Shown: positions 48,801 through 59,800 of the stretch, piece by piece | How positions within the stretch are numbered: position 1 is the first letter of the stretch | How the letters are laid out: every line of letters starts with the position of its first letter | Origin: Halichondria panicea | Lineage: Eukaryota > Porifera > Demospongiae > Suberitida > Halichondriidae | Length of the DNA stretch: 64,000 nucleotides | Assembly (NCBI RefSeq): GCF_963675165.1 | Contig: NC_087389.1 | Coordinates: 778,001 to 842,000 of the forward strand | Reading direction: 5' to 3' | Program-made: the position numbers and the translations under genes | Notes under the pieces: model-generated | Told to the model about the DNA's origin: nothing | Database searches by the model: none | Seen by the model: only the letters and a program-made list of their open reading frames with translations

Positions 48801-50569
48801 TTATGTGTAATAGGAAGCTTTGGTACTTCGTACTGTGATACAGAACAGTATGCTGATGAGAAGGCCAATGATCTGTGTGTGTGTGTAGGTGTGGTGTGTG
48901 TGTGGGTGTGTGTGGGTCTGGATGTGTGGATGTGTGGGTGAGTGTCAGTGCACTGTATGGAAGCTCAACGTTTTCTTACTATATGCAAGTAGCTAGTATA
49001 GTCATTGTACTAACTTGAAAAAACCCAAATGCCAGTGCAATGGGGCCCATCACGTTCAGTTGTTCCTTCTCATATTCCACCAAACTGTTAAGACAACCCT
49101 GTGCACAAGAAAGAATTCTCTATAATTTGAGCAAATTAAGTAGATACCGTCTATATAGGAAGGAGCCCACTATTCCCAGCTTCAAAGCGTAGGTGTACAT
49201 CATCATTGGTAGAAGAACCAACCTCTGTGTAGACACTTCTTGAAGCCGTGTTTGAGTAGCAGTTCAATGCATCACTACAGCATGATCCAGGATAGGATGG
49301 AGATGGGAGGACAGTGCTCCACTGTGTGTAGCTATTCACTCCACAGCACATGAGCTGCAAGGGATCAATGGGTGTGTGTGTGTGTGATACAGAATGTGCT
49401 AACCTATTCTCATTAGCACTGTTGCCAGATGCTTTTTGTAGTATCCCTAATAGCTAGCACATCAACTCAAACTGTACACATTGCACTAACTTACATTGGC
49501 CTGCATGGAGTTCCAACCTTCAGCATATGCTGGATTAGTCCCATATGCAGTCATAGTTCCCTGAAGGTCTGATACAGTGGTGTCTTCAACGTGACTCAGG
49601 TTGGCGAGGGACCATATACCAATTGCCATGTACATGCCAAATGCAAGGAAAATCATACTTCCAAACTGTATAGACAATAGACAGAGCACTAATAAATTTG
49701 CATGCGTATATTTGATTGATTCATTATCATAGCAATAATTATCATCAATACATGAGAAAAAAAATGTTATCTAGTCGTGATCTAATTGAGTGGTCCCAGT
49801 CTACACCTTCCACCAACTGTAACCAGTATGCTATATTGAATGCACTCTGCATTCCAATCCCAGCTACTGGGAGACCACTGATTACACAGCTCATGCTCAA
49901 GTGTAGGGATGAAGGGCTTCTATTATTCATGCTAATAGAGGTAAACTTATCGTGATAATCAGTACCTGGTACACTTCTTGACCGGACAGAAATTAAATAC
50001 AAGGAAACTGGCTCCTGTATTAATACTACCAAACATGAGATCTGCCAGCACCAATTAAGTGTCAACGAGCCATTCTCACAGTCAGCTTGATAAAACGTGG
50101 AATTCTAAATACATAATAATACACACTTGAGCAATTTAATTGGGCCACACTTCAACGCTAAGCAAACCCTATAAGCTGGCCCTACTTGTACCGTATTGTT
50201 ATGTGATGTACATGTATGACTTTAACTTACAAATGAGGCCACGATATTGCTCTCCCAAACGACTGCCACGATGCCCAGAAATCCCACTATGATCACTCCA
50301 AATCCAATAGCAACAAGGAAGGCAGATCCTAGCAGATATCTCCCATCAGTCAACACAGCATACTCATTCTTGGTGATGTACAGCCAGATCCCAATGCCCA
50401 ATGACACCACACCAATGCACTGGAAATGATAGATTTATAATATAATGATATTCATACTCCTGCAGCTTAGACCACAACTCACCCAAAATGCCACATTAAA
50501 GATAATCAAAGCCCACTTTGTGAGCCCAAGCTTTAGGTTTTCACAATTCAACAACCCTTGCCTTGCCAT
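48801..50569 (-). CDS. tetraspanin 4 of cluster
   Basis: Six exons read leftwards. MARQGLLNCENLKLGLTKWA precedes TM1 (LIIFNVAFW|CIGVVSLGIGIWL); TM2 is GSAFLVAIGFGVIIVGFLGI; TM3 FGSMIFLAFGMYMAIGIW; the large loop has LMCCGVNSYTQW, GSCCSDALNC and then GCLNSLVEYE; TM4 is MGPIALAFGFFQ|IIGLLISILFCI, ending RSTKASYYT. The TM3 exon is shorter and less hydrophobic than in the other three. The donor after SVYTE is gttggt, not a strong site, so that border is less sure. Confidence 0.87.
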
Positions 50570-50986
50570 GGCAAGCGAAGTCCTGTCTTGCAAGGAAAAT
50601 ATGACACTTGGCAGAAGCTGGAAATAGCTACGCCCCTCTCTTTGCACAATTCTTGCAGCTATAATATTATACCTAGACTAGTTGTGCACTGGTACTGTAG
50701 AGTTAGACTCTCCTTGACTGATAAGCGCTATACTAGATCTACTACTTTCCTCTCGGGGCGATTGCAATAATTAGTAGCTGGAGCAACTAAATTAGTGGTC
50801 AAGAATGCCCAGTGCAAGGCAGTGCTGCTTGTGTTGTGAAAGTGTGCAATGCAATGTTTACCTCACTGTGTTTAATAGCCTCGATTCCAACTTGATCAGC
50901 TCTCTTGAGGTGCGGCTAATTTATGAGACTAAAGGCTATAACCTAGCGTTCCAATAGAAAACAATCGGGACTGGTGTAGATCAAGT
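50570..50986. promoter_or_regulatory. divergent promoter region, tetraspanin 4 / MRPL57
   Basis: About 420 bp between divergent start codons, no repeat or RNA gene recognised. Confidence 0.4.
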
Positions 50987-51358
50987 ATGGTGTGGCTGAG
51001 TAGGATTGTATGCCGTAGATGGACTCCTGGCAACCAGAGGATTGGAAAGCATAGGAAGGTCGTGAAAATGACAGCCACTAGAATAAGAAATGAGGAGAAG
51101 AGGGAACAACTGCAGCAAAATGTGAGTGTGTATTGAACTTTGACCCTGATTCACTACATCACAAAATTGTAAATGACTGCATGTGTGTAGGTGATGCTGC
51201 AGCTCTCCCGACCTTATCTGAGTCAGGAGGAGGAGGTGGGCAGTGCTAAGCTGAGACGTGCCAGTCAGTATGTACCCAAGTGGGTGCAAAATGTGCGAAC
51301 TAGATGGATGGACAAGCAATCCCAAGCATTTAATGAATTACAGGGAACTAACGAATAG
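50987..51358 (+). CDS. MRPL57: mitochondrial ribosomal protein mL63 (MRPL57)
   Basis: Two exons in phase (50987-51121, 51191-51358), 100 residues, against 102 in human. The basic N-terminus MVWLSRIVCRRWTPGNQRIG followed by KHRKVV matches the family block GRQWIGKHRRP, and LSRPYLSQEEEVGSAKLRRA matches the later MPYMTREQE...RRR block. Component of the mitochondrial large subunit. Identity is moderate, so the name rests on this block pattern and on length. Confidence 0.78.
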
Positions 51359-51566
51359 TCATTCATGCAAATCATTCGTGTCACTTTCAATTCAATATTG
51401 TTATGGAGATAATAATAAATGATGTATTATTGTTTTTGATGAAATTAAGCTAATTATGATGATTTGATGATAATTATAAATCAGGACTGACAATCGTCAT
51501 GATCAGTAGTATTTAAATAGATGTACGTGTAAGCTTTCTGTTGTCAGTTCAACTGGCTAGGGGTGT

Positions 51567-54500
51567 TCAGACCACGATGGACTTGGCTACAACACTAGCC
51601 TTCTTTCTCTTCTTGCTCTGAGACTTGCTGATCATTGATTCCTGGTCTTGGCTCAGATCAAATTCAACGTCCTGCAGCAATACCAAACATTTAATTTATT
51701 ACATGAACCACCGAACCACCATAATGAATCAACAGAATGGGGAACCTAGAAAATGTGTTACAAGTAGCTATCAGATGTGAACGCAGTGACAGACGTGGTC
51801 TCAATACAGAGGCAGCCTAGGATATAGGGTAAAACACAACTGGGATTACCATAGTTCTGCTCTGTTGATTGGCCTCATATGTACGTACATATAATTACTG
51901 TCCTCTAACCTGATCTACTGTCGATCGTGCTCTCTTTAGCTGCAAACGTGGCGATCGCCTCACATCATCAGTTTTAACATGTTGTGGCAGCAGAGATGTT
52001 TTCTTCTTTGAACCGCTGGACCTTGTTCGAGGGGTCACAGTTGACTCAATGAGGCTGAGAGTAGAAGCTTGTTCTGTGACCTGCGCCACACTGGCACTGC
52101 TGGATACAGAGCCTTGATTCAATTCTGATTTCTTGTTTTTCTCGAAATATTTCGGAATGCCTTCATTGAGAACCTTCTCCTTGTCCACCACCTTGCCTTG
52201 TCTATAATGTGCAATGTATGTATGGAGTTAAACTACTGAGGATGTACACTAGTAGATCTACATGGCTGCAATAAGAACACGTCTAAGGAAGGCATGGTAC
52301 AATAATATCACAACAGCTAGTTCACCGTTTTCGTTTGATGTAGCCTTCATTCTCCATTCTATTAATGAGGCCTTGGGCTACTGACAACTCTACTCCCAAT
52401 CTTTTGGCCAATAGTTGTGTAGGGATCCTCGTGAACTCCACGCTAGCAGCCAGTGCCCTCCTCCACAGAGTAGTAGCCTAGGAACAATCAACAATCAACA
52501 TTGTAAAGGCAGTTGTGCAATGTATGGTAGGGGGGGGGTTCATTTATTATCAGACTATTCACGTACTGAGAGGAGGCAATAAATATAGAAGCGTAGATTT
52601 TACACTGACCTGTAAGGCAACTGGATTGAGGAACTGCAAGAATGGGTCTGTGCAGGGCTTAGCATTGAAGCTGCCTTCAGAGCTCTGGGCACACTGCTCA
52701 CAGATGTGTAGCTCAGGCACCTCTGACTCGAGCAGGGCCCCAAAACAGACTGCATGCTGCCAAACCTTGCACCCTTCACACCACACCATCAGTCCGTCAT
52801 CCTGCACGACAAATTAATCACATATGTATAACTGTAAATAATTGTCTAATTACGCTTGTTTTCGACAAAATATCGCCCGTCATGGTCTTTTTTTGAAATT
52901 TAAAACTGGGATAAATGGTTGACTCACTTCATTACAGCCGCAAGGGCAACGGATTTCATTGTCCTCTTCAACTTCTGCACTAGTACTGGTGCCAGCCTCA
53001 GATGGACTGATCATAGGAGTTGCTTGCTCTTGGTCTGTCGGCTCAACTGCTACAGTCACTCCTCCAGGCTGAGCTATATATGCACGGTTACAATCACAAA
53101 ATCACATAAGAACAGAGGTACACACACAGTACACATGCACACACACACAGTGCACATGCACACACACACAGTACACAGTGCACACATGCACACACACAGT
53201 ACACAGTACACACACACACAGTACACAGTACACACACACAGTACACACACACAGTGCACACACACAGTACACACACACAGTGCACACACACAGTACACAC
53301 ACACAGTGCACACACACACACACAGTGCGCAATGCTAGTAAGATGGATGGACACACCAGTCTGCTCTTGAGGCAGCACCTCTGTTGGTTGAGTCTGAGGG
53401 TTCTGTGTCACACTACTTGGGCCCGGATTCACCATGTCAAACTGTTTGCTGTCTGTACGGATCCTGAGCTTCACTCTGACATTACAAAATATAATTGATC
53501 ACACTATCTAGCTCTGTAGCAATCAACTCACGTATGGAAAGCCTGTGGAACAAAAAAGCACATGAAGTAAAATCATATATACTCATGCAATAATTACCGT
53601 GGAGACATCTCCAACTTTGATAGTGACTGGCTCATCTTTGAACTCTATTTCCTCGTCAGCAGGAGTGGGCTTGAAACCTGGTGGTTCATAGTCTTCAGGA
53701 GTCACTGGATTGGATATAATGGTACATGTACATACACACACACAGACAGATGAGTGATGGCTGATAGATATCTTACCATCGTCATAATAGAATAGCTTCA
53801 TGGTCATCATGACATCATCAGGCAAGGGCTTGAGAGTTTGGGTGAGCACCACGATAGTGCTGCAGAGGCACGCATGATAAACCTATGCTATTAGCTGTAG
53901 CTCACCGAAGAAGTTGAACAGTTGCCTTCCTTGTCTCTGTGGGTGAGAATGCACTGACCAACTCTTGTTCATTCCTGTGGACATGGCAGTAGCTTTGGTT
54001 GAGACAGGTATACTCTACCCACCTGAATATGGTGATCCCTGTTGTGGTGTTGTAGTCAAACCTGAATGTGTACGTCTCCAATACAGTCTGAAATATAAGC
54101 AAAACTTTAATTACAGATCAGTTAGAGCTTTAATTGCTTACATTTGGATTTGTAGCATCAGCGTAGATCTGCATAGTCAGGGTAAAGACACTTCAGATAG
54201 ACAGAATAAAGACTTACCCCTATCAGAATCATTCGAAGCTGTAAATGAAAACAAACTTGAGTTTAGAAGCACACAAATTAGCATATCTCTTACATATTTC
54301 TTGTCCAGGGCATCGAAACAACCTTTCACCCTGCGTATACACATATACAAACAACGGTACTGAGGGTACACACATTATAACTGCGGAGGTTTACCATTGA
54401 ATGACCTGACAAGCTCCAGGACACGCACTGTCATCACGGAGGATCTTAAGACCTACATCTGTACATATGTATAATGTGTTGAGTGGATAATACACGAACA

Positions 54501-54856
54501 TTCCCAAATACTATCTGAGTGAATACTAATAGCGTGCGTACCTTCAAGGCACCGGTCTCCAAATGCATGCTCAGGGAAGATGGCCCTCAGGTAAGTGATG
54601 TTGGATATCTATTAAACGACATGCGCAGGCACATTATGGTTTATTTCAAACTACAAGGTAATAGCTACTATAGACTCACGGACACAGCTAGGAGTTTCTT
54701 AACAAAGAGAGCTGACTGTTGCTCTGTGGACTGCTTGTTTGGGAATATGTTTGTCCACTGTGTGGAGAGAACATAAACAATAAAATAATGTAGGTACAGT
54801 ACATTGCTTGGCTGGCTTACATTGCCATTCTGTCTTCTTAGTGTGCTTGTGGCCAT
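51567..54856 (-). CDS. HORMAD1: HORMAD/Hop1 meiotic HORMA protein with PHD and winged-helix modules
   Basis: About 16 small exons read leftwards. HORMA domain: WTNIFPNKQSTEQQSALFVK, KLLAVSVSISNITYLRAIFP, ILRDDSACPGACQVIQW, TVLETYTFRFDY, LPDDVMMTMKLFYYDD and YEPPGFKPTPADEEIEF, all matching HORMAD1/2. After an acidic linker comes a PHD finger (CPCGCNE|DDGLMVWCEGCKVW, then QHAVCFG...HICEQC, a C4HC3 pattern), then a winged-helix-like block (ATTLWRRALAASVEF, LAKRLGVELSVAQGLINRME, NEGYIKRKR), then a Ser/Lys-rich tail ending near SQSKKRKKASVVAKSIVV. HORMAD/Hop1 proteins coat meiotic chromosome axes and promote DNA breaks and synapsis. Mammalian HORMAD1/2 lack the PHD/wing part that yeast Hop1 has. 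Includes an 11-base exon at 53532-53542. Confidence 0.9.
53105..53335. repeat. CA/GTACACA tandem repeat in HORMAD intron
   Basis: About 230 bp of cacacacagtacacag-like units. Both strands remain open in several frames, but only as an artefact of the repeat. Confidence 0.95.
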
Positions 54857-55062
54857 TGCTCTCTCGTGTATACTTCACTCAAGGTCCGAACTTTCCTGCT
54901 TCAGTCAGTGAGTCTAGTAGCAACTTGTTTTCAAAGAATAATCTTTACCTGTGGCAGGCAGCTGCAGAAATTCAATTTTCGCTCCAACCTCGCAGACCTT
55001 TCATGGCTGATTGCAGTATTTGTTTTGCGCGACCCTGTACCTGCTGTTGCCCATGCAAGGGA
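54857..55062. promoter_or_regulatory. short divergent promoter, HORMAD / PUS1 copy A
   Basis: About 200 bp between divergent start codons (about 150 bp if PUS1-A starts at 55003). No specific site recognised. Confidence 0.45.
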
Positions 55063-56726
55063 ATGGCTTTGCAAGTCAAGTGGAGAGGATTCCTACGTCT
55101 GATTCGCAATCTCTTTCCAGTAAAGTCTCCTCCAGAGGTCAATGGCGGACAGAGTAGATTACCCAAGCTGAAGAAGTCAGTCTTGCTACTATCCTTCAAT
55201 GGGCAAGGCTACAAAGGCATGCAAAGGTGTTAGCGTGTATCAATATGTTCCATCGTGCATGATGGCGTCTCTCCTTGTGTTGTAGAAACCCCAACTGTCC
55301 AACTATTGAAGGCGCCTTGTTTGAAGCACTAACTAAGGCCGGGGCCATTCCTCCTGATGTCGAGCCTAAGAAAGTTAGTGGAGGGAAACTAATCAGTGGA
55401 TATTCACTTTAATTAATAATACTGAAGAAGTGGTCTGCATAATTTATTTTGTATCTATCATTGCTTGCAGGTGAACTACCAGCGATGCTCGAGGACAGAT
55501 AAAGGAGTTTCTGCAGCCAGACTTGCAGTATCTCTCAAGATAAGTATAATTATTGTATTTGCTACAACTGTACTCATTATATAAATATCCCCACACATGG
55601 TATATGACCGTAGCCTGATTCCACGTATCAATGACCACCTCCCAGACCAGATAAGAGTGTTCTCAATGACAAGAGTTACCAAATCCTTCCACAGTCGTTT
55701 CTATTGCAATGAGAGAGCGTACGAATATGTGATGCCTACCTATGCACTACTGGCTGCTAACAACTCTGCATCTACCATGCTGAACTACAGAATAGACGGT
55801 AAGATATCATATTTCTTGTATTAATAATTGAATTTCTCTCAATTTTAGACACAACCTTTGAACAAGTAAACAGACTTCTGCAGTATTACGTTGGCAAGCA
55901 CAACTTCCACAACTTTACATCTGGCAGATCTTACAAGGAGTATGGTTCAAGAAGGCACATTATGTCATTCGAGGTATACACAGTAATATAAAAGCACACT
56001 AGGTTTCACCTGTTCAAATCTTCAGGCGTGTAAAAAGTTTGTGGCTAAGACCGGTTGCAAAACGTGTGGTGATACTAAAGAGATGGAGTTCATTGTGTTG
56101 AGAGTTAGAGGCAGTAGCTTCATGCTTAGCCAGATCCGAAAGATGATTGGTCTAATAGTTGCCGTGGTTAGAGGAAACACATCTGAAGAAACTATTCTTA
56201 ATGCTTTCAATGAAGACAAAGTACATGTCCCCCGTGCACCAGGTTTGGGACTGCTCCTAGAGAATGTAAGTACACCACTGTCCGTGTAATTTTCCTTCAG
56301 GTGGTGGATTTAAGCTCTATTTTGTAGCGTGATGGTTAAACAGCAGATGTAGCCTTGGGATTTATATTTTATGCAGGTTCGATTTGATGGTTACAATCGT
56401 CGGTTTGCCATGGATGGGTCTCGAGAGCCTCTGGAGTGGAGCCAACACAAGGAGGAGATAGAGCAGTTCAAGAGAGAGCACATCTACCAAACCATCATTG
56501 ACACTGAAGTCAACAAAATGTCGTATCCTCTGATGCAGTTAACTTGAGCATAACACATGCAAATTGTTTTTCTAATGTTGTTTCCTTGACCACTGATGTC
56601 AGGATGATGGTGTGGCTGTGCAGTGCACTGAAGCTGCATGCCCTCAGTCAGACACTGTTTGAAGATAGCACTGATACCAACAATGGCTCCCTTGTGTGTA
56701 CTGATATTAAAAGAGCAATATTATAG
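55063..56726 (+). CDS. PUS1: tRNA pseudouridine synthase PUS1, copy A
   Basis: Eight exons: 55063-55226, 55286-55373, 55471-55539, 55597-55798, about 55847-55973, about 56026-56265, about 56377-56522 and 56603-56726. Landmarks: KKSVLLLSFNGQGYKGMQR, catalytic CSRTDKGVSAARLAVSLK (Asp of RTDKGVSA), DHLPDQIRVF, NERAYEYVMPTYAL, GKHNFHNFTSGRSY, SSFMLSQIRKMIGLIVAVVR, APGLGLLLEN, FDGYNRRF and the tail MMVWLCSALKLHAL matching the human PUS1 end. The TruA-family enzyme makes pseudouridine in tRNAs. The N-terminus MALQVKWRGFLRLIRNLFPV is basic and amphipathic, suiting mitochondrial import; an upstream Cys-rich ATG (55003) is possible. Exon 3 joins exon 4 only through an AT-AC intron. Confidence 0.9.
55540..55596 (+). 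other. 57-base AT-AC intron in PUS1 copy A
   Basis: Exon text ctcaag is followed by ataagtataatt and the intron ends ccccacac before ATG GTA. Removing 55540-55596 gives a gap-free match to human PUS1 (12 residues between Lys of SLK and the Ile-Asn of the next block). The only GT start (55544) with the next AG (55613) creates an immediate stop. The ATAAGT donor is the form known for rare AT-AC introns spliced by the major spliceosome. Confidence 0.7.
56523..56602 (+). other. U12-like intron in PUS1 copy A
   Basis: Donor GTATCCTCT is close to the U12 consensus GTATCCTTT. The branch-like word TTCCTTGAC (56582-56590) lies 13 bases before the AG end, as expected for minor-spliceosome introns. Joining TC|G gives Ser-Met-Met-Val-Trp, continuing the PUS1 C-terminal block. 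Confidence 0.7.
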
Positions 56727-56820
56727 GCTACAAGTTCATTCAAAATGTGCATTGCAATCATTATTTTGCATTAAAACTGGTAAAGGGTTGTCAATCTCTA
56801 ATCTGCAAAAAGATATCCAC

Positions 56821-59800
56821 ATGGCCATGGCTGAAGGTAAAGAGGTAGCTGTAGGATCAGGACTGGAGCTCCCAGAGTCCAAGAGGCCTTGCTTGAGGGA
56901 GGACCCAGTGGCAGGAGAGAAGCCTCATGAACAGCAAGAGGGACCTTGTTTGAGGGAGAACCCAGTGGCAGGAGAGAGGCCTCATGAACAGCAAGAGGGA
57001 CCTTGTTTGAGGGAGGACCCAGTGGCAGGAGAGAGGCCTCATGAACAGCAAGAGGGACCTTGTTTGAGGGAGAACCCAGTGGCAGGAGAGAGGCCTCATG
57101 AACAGCAAGAGGGACCTTGTTTGAGGGAGAACCCAGTGGCAGGAGAGAGGCCTCGTGAACAGCAAGAGGGACAGACAGTTGATAAATCTGGTGGAAATTT
57201 TGCAAAGAGGAGAAAAGTTATTTTACTGCTGTCATACTGCGGCCAAGGTTACATGGGAATGCAGAAGTATGTTTATTATTTCTTCACTCACTCACACTCA
57301 GAATAACATCCACAAATATTCCATCTATAGGAATCCCGGTGTTAAGACCATAGAAGACGATTTGCTGGAGGCCATGTCGAAGGCGAAGGCGTTTCCTCCA
57401 GAAATGAAAACCAACTTGGGACAGGTTTGTGATTGTTAGTCTGTTGTTTTCGTTTACATCCACTGCAGCTCAAGTTCCAACGCTGTGCCAGGACTGACAA
57501 AGGTGTTTCTGCTGCAAGACAAGTAGTGTCTCTCAAGATAAGTGAGCCCCCATGTATAATTAATTATCCAGTCTCTTTTGCGTATCTGTCCCACCACTTG
57601 CAAACCCTTAACTATAGCATTCTGTATAATAGCAAATGTTTAGATGAAACGTTTCAGTGGAAAGAGTTGGATTCAGAGCATCAGATTTTGCAGAGAGATA
57701 GTAAAAGTAGATACAATAGCTTTCTCAGTACTACAAACTGACGGTGTTTTGTTTCTCCCTTACATGGTATTTGAGCCCGAGCTGGTCCCTGTCATCAACG
57801 CCCACCTTCCCCACAAGATACGAGTCATTGCCCTCATGAGAGCAACTAAGAGCTTTGACTCACGACACAACTGCAGTGGGAGGAGTTACGAGTACCTAGT
57901 GCCAACCTACGCCTTTGCTCCCTTCAGACTCACAGCTCTGGACTACAGAATAGACGGTGTGTTGGGTTTGTTTGTATAACTTCAGAGTCTTGTGACAAAC
58001 ACTAGGCTTGTAGAAATGTTTAGCTGGTATATATATGGGATTTAGGGTATTATAAATAGTAATACCAAGGGCGTATAAAAGAAGAGAGGGTATGCAACTC
58101 CACTATCAGTACACATAGCTAATTTCTATTTTTAGCACTTCATGCAAATGCACACATTCCTCCGCCCACGTTTGAACTCTGCTCATATAGGAGTTGCATG
58201 CCCTCTCTTCTTTTATACACCCTTGATAGTACTTTGATTATCAGACACTTTCTTGTGCTAGATACTTTTCTGGCTATTATAATTATGAGTTTCAATGAAG
58301 TAATTGAAGTAATGAAACTTGTATTTTTATGACTTGTTGCAGATGATACAGTTGCTCTGGTGGAGAAGCTGCTTCAGGTTTATGTTGGCACGCATAACTT
58401 TCACAACTTCACATCTGGGAAGAAGTTTGAGGAGAGCTCTTCCAAACGCTACATAATCTCATTCAAAGTCAGTTCTTATTCTGTAGACATTTTCAATTGT
58501 GCATTCTAAAAACTTACTACTATTTAATTTACCTATAGTTGATAATAATTATGTCTTTATGTGTCATTACTGACCATACTAATTTGCTTTACAGTGTGGC
58601 GAGAAGCATTTGGCCAAGTGTGGGAGTGGTAAAAAAAAAGGAGTAGACGTTGAATTCATCCCACTGCAGATCAGAGGTCAGAGTTTCATGATTCATCAGA
58701 TCCGCAAGATGATAGGGCTGATTGTTGCCGTGGTGAGAGGCCATGCCCAGGAGGAGATCATGACGAGGGTGTTCAAGAAGCCCAAGGTGGACATCCCCAG
58801 AGCCCCCGCCCTCGGTCTACTGCTGGACAATGTGAGTGCCACACTAGTGTTGTGTAGACCTGTATATAATTATATAGACCTGTAATTTTTTTGACATTGG
58901 GTCTAACGGTACTCAAGTTATGGCCAAGTCAGCGGGTGTAGCAAGATGTACTTACAAGATGATCAGAATAGTACAATCTTTAATAAGTGGTTCGGAGACT
59001 CTTTCAGCTGCGATAACTTGAAGTCCGTGGATCCAAATTCAACGATTTTATGATTTTCTTAAAAGATACCTTTCAAATGGTATCATCAAAGTTCATATTA
59101 ATTTTGAGTATTTGCCAATTTGTCCAAGGCCGAAAAATGACAAATTATGGCCCCATCTAAACTTTGGATTGAAACACATCATTTGAAAGGTCTCTTTCTA
59201 AGCTTTCCGAAAATCGTAACATTTTTGACTTTGGATCGACAGGAAATTCAAAATTTACTGTTAAAGTTATACTAATCACTTATATATTAATGTGTAGGTC
59301 CACTTTGATGGTTACAATCGTCGGTTTGCAAAGGATGGGTCTCGAGAGCCTCTGGAGTGGAGCCAACACAAGGAGGAGATAGAGCAGTTCAAGAGAGAGC
59401 ACATCTACCAAACCATCATTGACACTGAAGTCAACGAAATGTCGTATCCTCTGATGCAGTTAACATACTATGACCCTCCCCCCACACACACCCCCCCCAC
59501 ACACACCCCCTGTATTGTCTATACACTACTTGTATGATGAATTTGTCCTTAACTGAATCATGGTATGATGCAATGGCTACATTCGCTGAGGATGCACGAC
59601 TTTTCCTCCACTGCCAATAGATTACTTCATGCAGTGACTGAGTCTGTTGCTACCCAACCACCAGCAGTCAAGGCTGGCCAGAAACAAGTAGAGTCTGTTA
59701 CTACCCAACCAGCAGCAGTCAAGGCTGACCAAGAACAAGCAGAGTCTGTTACTACCCAACCACCAGTAGTCAAGGCTGGCCAAGAACAAGTAGAGTCTGT

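Noticed and set aside
53074-53498. Overlapping frames with CVC or THTHT repeats
   Set aside because: Products of a CA/GTAC microsatellite within a HORMAD intron.
54808-55002. Upstream extension of the PUS1 copy A first exon
   Set aside because: Open frame runs through the divergent HORMAD start codon and shows no family similarity; treated as 5' flank.
56638-56820. In-frame extension upstream of PUS1 copy B overlapping the copy A last exon
   Set aside because: Chance open frame; the region encodes the copy A C-terminus in another frame, and a start at 56821 follows it.
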